A stretch of DNA of 64,000 bases from Acanthaster planci (taxonomy: Eukaryota; Echinodermata; Asteroidea; Valvatida; Acanthasteridae): contig NW_019091358.1 in assembly GCF_001949145.1 (NCBI RefSeq), positions 28,743-92,742 of the forward strand. The letters run 5' to 3'. The stretch's first letter is position 1; each line of letters begins with the position of its first letter. The position numbers were made by a program, and so were the translations under genes. Shown here piece by piece: positions 34,103-45,400 of the stretch. The notes beneath the pieces are model-generated. The model was not told the origin of the DNA. It saw nothing but the letters and a program-made list of their open reading frames with translations, and did not search any database.

Positions 34103-34647
34103 CCACTTGCTGCCGGGGACCCACTTTCGAGCACATACGCTTTATACACAGAGCCGGGGGCTGCTCGAAACCGGGACAAAAGAGTTAAGCCTTGTAACAA
34201 AACACTGTGCTTGACACAAAAGCTGAGCTGTTGGGCATTACCGGCATTTCTTCACTTTCAGTAGTGGAGATAATCCAGCCTTGTTTTGAAACAGTATACC
34301 ACTGTTTGGGGCATTTAGAGCAAGCGGATTACCACTGGGGACAAAAGTGCTCCATCACCGCAGGGATGAGCTGTAGATGAGCCACACAGCACCGCTGCAC
34401 GCTAATCTGGCCCCTATTGAAAAGAGGTCAGCAGCGCACTGTGCCAGGTGTGTAAACAGAAGAAAGTTATAAAACACTGCACAATCTGGGCTTTTATTAC
34501 AAGGCTGCAGGCCTTGGGTATAAACGTGGGGGTATAAACGTCCGTTAAATGAAATAATGAATTTTTGAAGAATTTTGAAAACTGAAAATCTTGAAAATGA
34601 CTCGTATGTGGGCACTGCATTTTTCAAAGCACCCCCGCAGCAAGTGG
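34103..34647. mobile_element. TTAA-type MITE, copy 2
   Basis: Ends CCACTTGCTGCCGGGG and CCCCCGCAGCAAGTGG. TGAA precedes and TTAA follows, so the target duplication has one change. Inverted relative to copy 1 in its interior (TTTGAAACAGTATACC.., CTAATCTGGCCCCTATTG). Confidence 0.85.
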
Positions 34648-34863
34648 TTAAAGGTAATTAACTTTAAAAGATTTGTGTGGTATCATGTATGTCACACTTA
34701 GCTTGAATTTTTGTTGCATTGAAATGGAATGTTTTAAAACAAAACAAATAATATTCATAGTATTCTGAAAGGTCCCTATGTTTATTAACAAGAACACAAC
34801 ATGTTATAGTTGTATAAAAATGATTTATTTATGTGAACAGCATCATAAACATTTTTCCTTTAG

Positions 34864-35019
34864 GCTACAGTTGTGAAAAAGAAGATGTACTACAATATGC
34901 GCATCAAAACACTTCAGCGTATACAAGCAGACATGATACATCGCATCACTCGAGAGAAGCGGCATCTTACACATGGCACCAAGGACAGACTGAGAACTCT
35001 AAGCTTTAAAATTAAAGAG
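34864..35019 (+). CDS. LRRC9: LRRC9 exon: basic coiled-coil start
   Basis: Acceptor CCTTTAG, donor GTACTT, 52 codons in phase 0. The product ATVVKKKMYYNMRIKTLQR is almost identical to the vertebrate stretch containing MYYNMRIKTLQR. The rest (DMIHRITREKRHLTHGTKDR) is a charged helix with heptad-like spacing. It links the LRR domain to the long coiled-coil middle part. The donor GTACTT is weaker than the others. Confidence 0.95.
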
Positions 35020-35449
35020 GTACTTTTCAGAATGTGATTAGTTTCATTTAATCATTGCATTATAAAATGCTCTTTTAGTTTCCTTGCTGAATCTTCAGAC
35101 ATTGCCTTGCTGTGACTGGAGTTTTTAATCCCTCAAAGGCAAGTGTTTACATTTTCTCTTTGCTTTTGGGGCCTCAGTTTCTTTTTCAGACAAGAACATG
35201 TGCTTTTTATCATTCTGTAATGAGGATTTGCCCTTGGAAAAGTGTATTCTTTTGTTGCTCAAATGAGAAGAAGTCTATATTAATGTAATGTAACCATGGC
35301 AACTAGGAAGTTGCTAATACCTTCCAACCAGTTTACTTCCCCAAAATAGCCTGTATTTTACCATGATGGTCATTTCTGACCCTCCCTTTTGCCTCAGGGA
35401 ACCTTAAACACCCAAAGATCTGACGGTTTCATGGAGTGTGATATTTTAA

Positions 35450-35922
35450 TCACTTCCTGCCGGGGGCTCTGGAATCGGAGACGTATGGTTTNNNNNNNNN
35501 NNNNNNNNNNNNNNNNNNNNTTTGAAACAGTATACCAGGGTTTGGGGCATTTATAGTGAGTGGATTACCACCGGGGACAAAAGCGCTCCACTACCGCAGC
35601 GATGAGCCACACAGCACCGCTGCACGCTAATCTGGCCCCTATTGAAAAGAGGTCAGCGGTGCACTGAGCCATATTCGTGAACAAAAGAAAGTTACATAAC
35701 ACAGCACAATCTGGGCTAAGGCTGCAGGCCTTGCTGAAATACTCGGGCGTCAATGAAGGTCGCCTGTCAACTTAGAGTAGTGCCTAAAGATTACTTCATG
35801 CGGCTGTAAAGGACCGTTATTAAATGAAATGATGAATTTTTGAAGGATTTTTAAAACGGAAAAAATGATAGTCATGCCGGCCCAGCATCATCAACATTGA
35901 AAAATGCCCCGGCATGAAGTGG
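35450..35922. mobile_element. TTAA-type MITE, copy 3, with assembly gap
   Basis: Ends TCACTTCCTGCCGGGG and GCCCCGGCATGAAGTGG with TTAA on both sides (35446-35449 and 35923-35926), the cleanest target duplication of the family. The interior matches copies 1 and 2. The gap at 35492-35520 removes part of it. Confidence 0.88.
35492..35520. other. Assembly gap, 29 N
   Basis: A run of N inside MITE copy 3. By comparison with the other copies, about 100-200 bp of the element may be missing here, so the true size is probably larger than 29. Confidence 0.95.
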
Positions 35923-35926
35923 TTAA

Positions 35927-37123
35927 AGTGAATTACAACGTCCAACATAGTACTGGTACTTACGAGTTCTCAAGCCCTACGTGGACATTTTTTAATAAGT
36001 TCGCACCAGAAGGCACAAAATCCCTTTACCTTGTCAGAAATTGCACCAAAGGTCAGGAGAATGCTGCGTACATGTATCTGTACATAGATAATGTTGTGTC
36101 GCTAGTAAATTGCTCTCAGGACCAGTTATTAGGGTTCTGAATCAGAACGCTGACCTCAAAAGTCTTTGCTAAGCAAAAATTAGTACAGGTGCTTTGGAAC
36201 AAAGATGACAAGAGTAAAGGTGGAGTTATTGATATGCAAATGCTTGTGAAAGGACTCAACATTTCTATAATACCTTATTGTAAAAACATTTAGATTCGAT
36301 CTCATCAATGATACTATTATTGCTCCAAACATATCTGCTTCTAAGTTGGATTTCTTTTGTACCACCTCATATTTTTGATGTATTTGTTGGATTGAGAAGA
36401 GCCTGAGGACTTGACTTACAACTCTTGCCTGAATTATGCCACACCTCTTTGACCCTTTTGATGCTGTATACAATTTAAAAACCAGTTTTGCTAAAGGAAA
36501 ACATTTTAAATCAAATATGATGCATAATTTTATAACTATGATTTGCATATCAAATATGTAAATATGTTTTGTTGACTTCGTATTTGATAAAGTTGAGGTT
36601 GAAGAATAAAATTATGGTTTTAAGTTTAAACAGTTTTACTGTTTCCTTTGGAAATCACGGAGAAAGTGTCAAACCGTACAGCCGTACAAAATTACACACA
36701 ATTACAAACCAGTGTATTGTAGCATCATCTAACAAACTGTTTTTGGGAAGGGTACACTTAATCAAGGTATGAAACATCCAATTTATATAATTTTTTTTTT
36801 ACCTTAAACCATAGCTAGCAATACATATTGTCTTATGCCCCTCCAACCTAGTGTTCAAACTCTTCACCATAGTTGATTAGGAAGAGGATGACTCCTTATG
36901 GAAAAGCATTTCTGTAAATACTGTGGTTTTCAAGTGCCTACTCAAAACACACCTATCTCCCAAAATGTGATTATGTGATGTTTTTGTTTAATTTTTGTTT
37001 GAAATTTTAGGTAATTGTTTCCTTTTTGTGGGGTGTTGTGTGTACCTTGTAGAGTGCAGTTTTTTGTGTTACTATTATTATATAATTATTATATTTTGAA
37101 TGGTCTTATTTACCTCTCATTAG
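35927..37123. other. LRRC9 intron, no gene
   Basis: AT-rich DNA. Nothing beyond short chance frames. Confidence 0.5.
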
Positions 37124-37332
37124 ATTCAAAGATACATAACAGAAGCTGGAAGTTCCACAGTGACTGTCAGGGGGACCAACTGGGAGTTTGAAGAGGAGGA
37201 ACAAGTTGGAAGTGGAACTGAAAGTGAAACCCAAGATATGATGCAAACCACTGCATCTATTGTCAGTAGGCTTCAGAGCAAGTTACAAGCTTTAGAGGAT
37301 CGCAAACTAACTTGCACACAAATCCTTCAGGA
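37124..37332 (+). CDS. LRRC9: LRRC9 exon: acidic linker and coiled coil
   Basis: Acceptor CTCATTAG, donor GTAAGG. It encodes 69 codons plus two bases (phase 2). An acidic, poorly conserved part (WEFEEEEQVGSGTESETQ) is followed by a helix IVSRLQSKLQALEDRKLTCT and QILQ. The vertebrate protein has the same order: a variable acidic spacer, then a coil beginning near LNALNERVTFWNKKLDE. The two trailing bases GA pair with the leading G of the exon at 62468 to restore Glu. Confidence 0.9.
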
Positions 37333-37732
37333 GTAAGGGCATTTTTATTTTTTCTAATGTTACAGTGTTGACAGGACATTCCCCCCCCCGAAAAAAAAAT
37401 GTAATTTTGAGACAAGGAGCCGTATCAAATTACTACTTGGGTGCGCACATATTTGTATACAAATCTATGGGCCTTGTGGTTGATTAACCAGTATGGGAAG
37501 GGAGTTAAACCTTTATTTAAGTATTGAGAAGAATACATCTTTACTACCATTACTTGTCACACGTTAAATATGTAGGCATTATTTCACAATATTGTAAGGA
37601 AAGATATTGAAAGATATTCTACAAATTACTGCCTGTGCCTAAACAACGCCTAGCAAATTAGAGATGCCATAAAACACCAATATCTTTCTTGACTAATGAG
37701 AAGCGCTCTATAATATGATAGCGTAGCACAAG

Positions 37733-38041
37733 ATGGCGGACTCATGTATGGATGAAGTCTAATCGAGTGACGAAGAATATTGCCAGAAATGTTGCTATAT
37801 GTGCATTTCCCCTACAAAAACATCCACTGTCAGTCAGGCCATAATTGCACGAGGTTTCGTTCATGCACATGCTGCAGAAATGGAAAGATACGGTAACAGC
37901 ATTGCATCTTTGATGCCCGTTTCAAACAATGCCAGTTTTCATCACACTTGCTGTGCAAGACTTGTAATCAATTTGAGGCAAAATAAATTGCAGCTTCAAA
38001 TAATTTATCACCGCGGGACATTGGAGGATCGTTGTCACTAA
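37733..38041 (+). pseudogene. Zinc-finger-like N-terminal fragment of unknown mobile gene
   Basis: An ATG in good context (AAGATGGCGG) opens MADSCMDEV, then an in-frame TAA. The same frame continues with CQKCCYMCISPTKTSTVSQ, AAEMERYGNSIASL and ASFHHTCCARLVINLR. The C-x2-C-x2-C followed by H-x2-C pattern, spaced by about 60 residues, looks like a treble-clef finger and is laid out like the start of the large broken gene at 42465. No C-terminal continuation was found. It may be a cut-off gene fragment or an unspliced first exon of a mobile element. Confidence 0.35.
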
Positions 38042-38559
38042 ATGGGTCAGTAGTGGTCACTCACAGTTGTTTGCACGGTGATTTAATGCCTTGAACTAGT
38101 TACTGGCATGACTTTAAGATGTTAGTAGCTTTGCTCTGGAGAGAACTCCGGGTCACTTTTGCTTGAGGAGTTGTGGCATTTGGTTGGCAAAAAGATAAGT
38201 CAGTCTGTTTTTGCCAAAACATCCCTCCTGCACCCCATTCAGTCCCACCACCTGCTCAGCCATAGCTTACTTCAATGCCTCTTTTGTTGCTTTGTAAAAA
38301 CTTCAGTGTGCATTCCGTCAGTAGTCCACTTTGCCAATTCTAGAGTAATTAACAGCGATCCTGTCATTCCTGTACTCAGTTGCCAGCTTTTAAGGAGCCA
38401 GAAGGTAATTTTCTCCCTTTTATTCCTTAATGGTTTTAGGGGGGTTTTTCACCCTTATTAGAATTGGCAGTCACCGACTTTGGTGGATGTTGGCGTGAAT
38501 TTCATTCAGGGACCACAACTTGACCTCAGGTTTTAAGTCACTGTATTATTTTGTGTGAA

Positions 38560-38940
38560 AAGATGATGGTACTTTCCCATTCAGTGACACTTGATAGCGA
38601 GAGCATGCTTTCATCCCTTCGTATGGGACTCATCAGTTGCAATGTGGGTGATTCCGGAGACGGAATCATACGAACTTGCATATGGTTCAAGATTAAATTT
38701 GTGAGCCAAGAGTGGGCATATAATTGTGTTGTGGTGGGGCAGCCTTATGGTTTAGCGGAATGGAAACGAGGTTGAAACCTTTTCCAAACACGATCTTTTC
38801 AGTGTTGGTTAGTGTTGCTTTGGATAGGTTGGTTATGAAGGCTTCAAATTGTTCCGTTAATAGGTTTATCCGGTTGGATTTGGCGATCTTGGCCTTAGTT
38901 CAGTATGTTGTGGAGACACAGTTCTATTTCCGTTAACTGT
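38560..38940 (-). pseudogene. Weak reverse-transcriptase-like trace
   Basis: One minus-strand frame reads AKIAKSNRINLLTEQFEAFI, then NLSKATLTNTEKIVFGKGFN. The block NLS..LT..E..V..KGxN is what I associate with the region just before the palm of Penelope-like reverse transcriptases. Stops follow quickly and no catalytic aspartates were located, so this is a hint only. It lies downstream of the minus ORF at 39417-40268, which could be the 5' ORF of the same element. Confidence 0.25.
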
Positions 38941-39416
38941 ACGTTCTCTTCCTTTATTCAATATTTTGTTTTCTTTTGGCCATTGCTTTGACTCTGGGTT
39001 GGTTGTAATAAAGGAGTGTCGTTCAGGGTATATGGATGTATTCCTCAATTCGATATGTGTAAAGTGAAAGTAAAGGGAATAATTGGGGGGTTATGGTTAT
39101 ACTCCTGTATTAAGATCACGTGTATATAAGACAGCAGTGGCTAGAGATATTCTCTTTTAGATTTGTGGTGGTCTTGAAAAAGACCGTTTGGTTTGAAAAG
39201 ACTTATCTTCGTGTTGGTGCTTCCTCTTCACTCCTTCTGGTTGGGTCTTTGGCCGAGTGATGTAGTCAGACAAGTTGCGGGCTGTGGTGTAGTTGTGGCT
39301 TGGTGAGGAGTAATGCTGTTTGGTTTTGGAGTTTCTTCCACCATCCGAGAAGGAGCTCTGAAATTTGAGCAAACGGTGTGTGTTTGAGGTGAACGTACCC
39401 TGAGGTAGGCCTACAT

Positions 39417-40268
39417 TTAGATGTAGTCCGATGGTGTTTGAGTCTCAATTGCCTTTGACGGAGAGTGTGTTGGTCGGGTGATGTGAGTTTTGACAGAAAT
39501 AAGTCTGTTTACTTTATTTGTCAGACTCCTTACCCGTTGGAATTGTGTGTCAGTTAGGCGGTGCGGTTGCAGGACTCGTTCTCCGTTGGTTGATGGTTGT
39601 TCAGGGGACTGCACTTCCAGTGACAGAGGAAGGGAATCATTGTCACCAGAGGTGTCGTGGGCTTGCTTGTTATTCGCAGAGGATGTTAAAATCAGAGCTG
39701 GACATTGCTGACGGCGGTGCTCGACGGCTGGCCTGGATCTTGTCGTTACCCGATGACTTGCTGAGTGTATAGATGTTGTCTGAACAGTTGTGGGACGGCT
39801 CGACTGGGTGTTTACAATGTGTTGTTTGCGTAACGTGGTAGAGGGTGCATTGGAGTGTGGCGCGTTGTGATTGGTCAGTGCATTGCCCAATGGGTGCGCT
39901 GATGCACTGGTGGGGAGAATCCCAGTTTTTTCGGCTGGTGTGTGTTTCTTTTCAGATGAAAAGTGCTTTTTTTGAGGGGTGGCTTTGGGTAAAAAGTGGT
40001 CGGAAATTGTGGTTCCGGTAAAGGTGTTGTTTTGGTTTGGTTTATGTATGTTTAGTGCGAAAAACTTATTCAAATCGTAGGCGATTTGGGGATTGTGGTT
40101 GTTTTTCGTTGAAATGCTGGTGTTTCCCAGTAGTATGTGAGTTCTATGTCTGTCAGAACCATACAGACTCACAAAGAGATCGTATCCTTGCATGGTGCTA
40201 CCGCAAGCTCTCCACCTTAGTTGTCTGTCACCATGAATAGCTTGAAAACAAGGCTGGATTATTACCAC
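39417..40268 (-). CDS. Unassigned 283-codon ORF, possible mobile-element ORF1
   Basis: One of the longest uninterrupted frames in the window. The N-terminal ~70 residues are mixed (YDLFVSLYGSDRHRTHILLG), the rest is rich in Ser, Thr, Pro, His and Gln and looks disordered, with a basic C-terminus (NKVNRLISVKTHITRPTHS). The first codons lie in sequence shared with the TTAA MITEs, because the MITE end at 40243-40426 is fused to it. It could therefore be transcribed inward from that terminal repeat, as in an autonomous element, but it lacks any transposase motif I know. It could also be the first ORF of a Penelope- or LINE-like element. Function unknown. Confidence 0.35.
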   Translation of the reverse strand: MVIIQPCFQAIHGDRQLRWRACGSTMQGYDLFVSLYGSDRHRTHILLGNTSISTKNNHNPQIAYDLNKFFALNIHKPNQNNTFTGTTISDHFLPKATPQKKHFSSEKKHTPAEKTGILPTSASAHPLGNALTNHNAPHSNAPSTTLRKQHIVNTQSSRPTTVQTTSIHSASHRVTTRSRPAVEHRRQQCPALILTSSANNKQAHDTSGDNDSLPLSLEVQSPEQPSTNGERVLQPHRLTDTQFQRVRSLTNKVNRLISVKTHITRPTHSPSKAIETQTPSDYI

Positions 40269-40426
40269 TTTTGAGAGTGAAAAATGTCGATAAATCCCAG
40301 CAGCCTGGTCTTTTGTTTGGAGTACGGTCTTTTGTTACAGGGCCCTGTTTCCTTTGTCCGAGTTCGGAGACCCAGGCCACGCATATAAACCATACGTCTC
40401 CGATTCCAGTCTCCGGCAGAAAGTGG
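40243..40426. mobile_element. TTAA-type MITE end, copy 4 (one end only)
   Basis: From GAAAACAAGGCTGG to CTCCGGCAGAAAGTGG it matches the right third of copy 1 (26772-26961), followed by TTAA at 40427-40430. The other terminal repeat was not found within the next 3 kb to the left, where the 283-codon ORF lies instead. Confidence 0.8.
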
Positions 40427-40740
40427 TTAAGCCCAAGTCAGGTCACACTTCATGGAAATTGCTGTCCAATCACAGTGATATTGATAACTAAGGATGGTTG
40501 GTCCTAAAGATATTCTATACTGGAGTAGATCCTTGTTTATTTGTTCTTGAGAACTGGGTAACTTTGCATTCTGTCATTTGTAATTGCTCTTTGAATTTGC
40601 ATATCAAAGGCGTTGTACCCCTCAGGTACATTCCAAAATGATTTACCGCTCCATCTGCTTTGGGTGGAAACAAATTATGATAATTTCTTTTTTTATACAT
40701 TGTTTTGCTGATATTTTACATTTTACTGATATTAGTTGCT

Positions 40741-41021
40741 GTTCCACGTCACCAACTTCAGGCGGGAACAATGGCTGATTTCTCTAGAACCGGTACTTTC
40801 TCTGATATTAAATTGATGTTCCGCATCACCAGCTTCGGGCAGGAACAATCTCTGTAATTTGGTGAATAGCTATACTTTGCCTGAATGTGGTGTAAGTTAT
40901 ATGCAGTTCCGTTTCACCAGCTTCGGGCGGGAACTTTCTCTGTAAATTGCTGAGTAGCTATTCATCGATTGTATGCAATGTAATTTTTGCAGTTCCACAT
41001 TACCAGCTTCGGGTAGGTAAC
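40741..41021 (+). repeat. Four-unit repeat with conserved 29 bp core
   Basis: Cores lie at 40741-40769, 40818-40846, 40906-40934 and 40992-41020, about GTTCCRYRTYACCAGCTTCG followed by GGYRGGAAC. The ends GTTCC and GGAAC can pair, so each core is a small hairpin. The 48-60 bp spacers are clearly less conserved but still related (TTCTCTGTAAATT, GAGTAGCTAT). It is a degenerate minisatellite of ~86 bp period whose core has been kept better than the rest. Confidence 0.8.
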
Positions 41022-41449
41022 ACCTGAACTGTGTCAATTTCAATTAACGGCTCCTCAGGCCAATCAGCAAAACTTAGAATGCGAGTGCCCACCTGTCCCT
41101 AAGTTCAGTTCTCTGGTTGTGTTCATGTGGGGATAAACAGCACGTTTTGTGTGTGCAAAAACGTGTCACCAAGAGCAAAGAAGTGCTTGCAGCTAGTGTC
41201 AACAGTACCATACCGGTATGTTAATGTTTTATTTTACTTTAGGCCTAGGGCGTATTTGCACTAGGGCAATATCAGTAAACAAACATAGCCCCTACACGTA
41301 CATTGTTTCAAACATTAACTGAATAAAATAAGGCCTAAATAGAAGTGGATAGCAAATTTGCATACAGTTTCTCACTTTTTTGCTAGCATGGTAGCTGAAT
41401 ATTATATGATGCAATATTTTTGTGAGGACTACACTGTCATGAAAAATAG
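41022..41449. other. Possible leader of the large broken gene
   Basis: Moderately GC-rich DNA ends at CATACCG|GTATGT (41216), a plausible donor that could splice to the acceptor at 42464. Nothing else supports a transcript. Confidence 0.2.
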
Positions 41450-41675
41450 ATATGTAATACAAAACTGCTGCAAACTCCTTGCTGACTACAATAACTTAAA
41501 ATACAAGTCTCAAAGTATGGATGGCCTGATGTTTTGATCTGAGCAGAATCTTTCTCAAAGGCAAAATGACAAGTGGACAGGACAAACAAGCAAACAGAGA
41601 ATCAACATTTTGTGATTTGTATTTTAGGTCATTGTAGTCAGCAAGCAGTTTACAGCACCTTTGTATTACATTTCT
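41450..41675. mobile_element. Foldback MITE, complete copy, 11 bp target duplication
   Basis: Arms of about 68 bp are inverted copies (ATGTAATACAAA, CTTGCTGACTACAAT, AAAATACAA). ATGAAAAATAG flanks both sides (41439-41449 and 41676-41686). The centre carries GCAGAATCTTTCTCAAAGGC. An 11 bp duplication with long inverted arms fits a Mutator-type MITE. Confidence 0.9.
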
Positions 41676-42464
41676 ATGAAAAATAGTTGATAACATTTGA
41701 CGTATTTTCCTTTTAATTGGAAATTACAAAGGGAATTGGGCCTAGGTCAAACCTTATAAATAGGGTGTGATTAATCACCAAGAAAAACTTAAAAAGCCTT
41801 TCATTGTTAGGCCTCATCTTCAACTAATTATGATAATACAGGCCACTCAACCAAGCACTGATTGTGCCAAGCTTAGTTTGCAGAATAGGTGACTGTACAA
41901 TTTGATATTCATGTATGCAAATCAATAAACATGTACATGTATCATGCTTCTGAGTAGAAAAGTCCAAAGAATTTGGCAGACAGTGTTAATAGCCTGTTTT
42001 TATACCTCAGAAACTGGAAAAACTGTAGTTCTGGGCACACCTGTGCCAATTTCGACAGCTAATCTCCAAACAAAGATAATCCACAATGTGCATTGTACAT
42101 GGCTTTCCATGTGATGCTGTAACCATTCGGCTTGCTCGCATGGAGGTCATGACCTCCCATGGCGTTTTCACATTTTTGGCCAAATTCCCTATCTTGTGTT
42201 GCTTCGCAGTGCTAAACAGTCTTGTGATTCATAAATATCCCTTTGGTCCAGCATGTCAGTTGTACCAATAAAATTCATTGCAATTATTAACTGTGCTTGA
42301 AAAGGCTTCACTTTTAAGTGCAGGCTTTTGTGTCAAACAAATCTGTTGAAATGCTTTTGTCTTGTTTTCAGAACATAAAGAACTTTACAACCCTTTTAAG
42401 TAATTTTGTTTTTTAACAATTGTGTTCAAAGTTGTGAATTTGTCTCCTGTTTTTGTGTTTACAG

Positions 42465-45400
42465 CTTCAGCCAGCAGTTGCATCAACATAGGCAGCCAGG
42501 ACAACCCAAAAGAAAAACCAACCACGGGCAGATGTACTCTAGTCTACATTCAAGTGTAGCGATGAAAACCAAATCTCTGCATTTGTCGCCAGAAATATGT
42601 GTGATTTGACAAAAAGAGCAGTATGTTGTGGAGGCTCACACTCGCAAGAGGAAAAAAGAAAGACTCACCATGTGTTCAACCATCGATGCAGACAGTTTAA
42701 AGCAAGCTACAAGGGACAACAACAACACAGCCCTTCTACTTCACATTGAGGACAAGGATTGTGTGGCCATTGAAGTCAAGGAGCACCCAAAATGCTGCAA
42801 AGACTACACAAGGTATTTAGCCAAACAAAAGGCAGCCGAAACAGTAGATCACCGATACTCAGTGGCATATTGTTTAATCACTCATCATTGACCAGACAAA
42901 GATCTACAGGATAACAAATTAAAGAGAATGTTTGTTGATCAGATTGAAATCAGCCATGGAATAGGTGCTCCCACCTATAAGACAGGAACTCTGAAAACCT
43001 GCCTGCAGAAAACATTCCCACAGCTCTTTATTCTCACACCCCACATTCAATTTCAAGGAGATGTTGTTTTTTTTACTGACATTGCCACAGAAACATTGCT
43101 GGTTGAATAAAAGGTCTGCCAAGAATCCATCCATGGCACAAGTATGAGTAATGAGTCACGCAGTGATGATGAGGAACCACTCGCATCAACTCCACTGCCA
43201 GACTACAGAGGAAATAACAGCCTGAAAGATGGATTTATGCCAGCATTGTTGATACAAAATGCCATGGCCCCCCACATCTGAGCACCTAACCACAAAAACA
43301 GCAGAAAACATGATACCTCGTGATCTATTCAACTTTCTCCCTTGGATAGTTGGTGCCTCTGAGGATCCTGAGGCTGATGCGTTTGTGAATGTACCAGATG
43401 CAACTCACAAGAAGACCCTTTCATTGGCTCAGGATATTAGTTGTCTGCAGGCAAAAGGAAAGACACAGACGCAAACACACTTGCCATTGCCTATGACTGT
43501 CCACCATTTGACTGGTTCAGCCAGTTAATTGGTTTGCTGCATGGATTTGGTCACTGCGTCTCCCACTCAGTCACATTTAATTTGACAGGAGTATTTAATA
43601 CTAAATATGAACTCAGTTGGTGCTCCTTCATCACCAATACTGTCGGGAAAGCACACCACTCTGGTTTAGGTCAGTTATGATTTCAGAGAAGAAACTCTAA
43701 CAGGCCATAGAATGACACACAACACAAATGGCATTGTCATCCAGAGGCCCTCTTCATCTGACACAGTCACTACATTTGATGTGTCTACCAGTACATGCAG
43801 TGTAAAGCAGACATGAGCAAGGTCCATGCAGCCACCACCACCAAACCTGGCCACCTACTCTGGAGTGAAGAAGGCAGGACCTGAATTCTTTGGAATCGGA
43901 ATTTCTTTGGAGCTGTCAGCATGTGCACCATTGCTGAAGAGACCTGTAGAGAAACACTTTCCCTGTACTCTCACACGATTCAACATGGATGGCCAGTTGA
44001 TACTGTCATGGACTAGATTCAACCAATTGCTCTCAAGTGTGGAAGTGCCACCCAAGTCTGTGATCGGTTATTTGCCTGGTATTGAGGCAAGCCATACCAA
44101 AATAAGCACAGTCCTGATAATACTTCAGAGAAGTGTTGCGATTGCACACAAGCTGGGTTTAGAAACAATAGTGATTGTTGTGGATCAGGCAATCTACTCC
44201 AAACTCCAGCTTAATAGATTGAGGAATGGAGTCTTCATGCCGAGATTAGTCATTTGCCTGGGTGCTTTCCACACTGCCCTGTCATTCATTGGGTGCATAG
44301 GCAAGCGCTTTCGAAATGGGGCCTCAAAAATATTCTGATAGAGTCTGATCGAGGTTGTTGCCAGTGGCTCAGTAAATGGTGTGATCATTGGTAAGCATTA
44401 TAACAGATCAATTAGGGCATACAAGCTCCTGATGGAAGCCATGCAGCAAATGCAACTTGATGCATATCTACAGTAAAGACGCCAACAGAGTAAGGAAACT
44501 CATCACCAGCATGTCAGAAGATTTTCCAAGAGCGGACTATCCCAAGCATATGGAGAGTGATGAGTTCCACCAGCTTACTTTATTGTATCAACAATTCATT
44601 GAAACCGGCAGCAAAAAGCTCTCCTTCAGATGCTAGTCATCACACATGGACATGATTCAAATCCTTTTACTCTTCTTGAGATCCATCCAAATGGCCAACT
44701 CGTCTTGCAAGTGTAAGGGCAAAATTGCCGTAGACATTTGCTTATGATCACATCAACTATGCCAGATACCTTCCTGCATACTGGCTCGAAATGGCTAATG
44801 TAGCAATGACCCATCCAACCATTCACAGAAGTTTCATGGAGGGAGATTTCACAGAAAAGCCAAAATGCCTTTACTCGGATAGCATGTGACCAGACCATTG
44901 AACAAACCGCCAACAGGGATTCCAAGACCAAAGGAGGAATGGTCGGAATAACCACTGGCAAAGGCACCATCAACAGATGGGTATGATCACATAATGCAAG
45001 AGGAGCTATCACTCGAGAGTGTGAGGATATGGCCAACAGAGGAGGGCATTCTTCTTCACATAGTGACCTCTTTCCAAGTCAAATGAAGCGTGACAAAAAA
45101 AGAAGTCAAGGCAATAGGGGACACCACATACAACATTGTAAATCCATTTGATTATGAGGAAAGTGAGCTAATCCAGTTAACATTCGGATTAGGTGCCACA
45201 AATGATGTGCAGGAGGATGTATCTTCTGCCCATGATAGGGGCGATGCAGAGTTGTTCCAGCTGTGCAAGACATGATTGCAGACTAATGAGGTTGACTTAC
45301 TCAGTCATATCAAGAAACTGAAATCAAAGACATTTTCCAGCATGGCCAAATACTTGAAGCAGAAAGTATGTGGAAATCAGGTGATTCTGCAAGCAGATCG

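Noticed and set aside
40741-41021. CRISPR-like array
   Set aside because: Repeats are degenerate, spacers are related to each other, and the context is an animal intron; it is a minisatellite.
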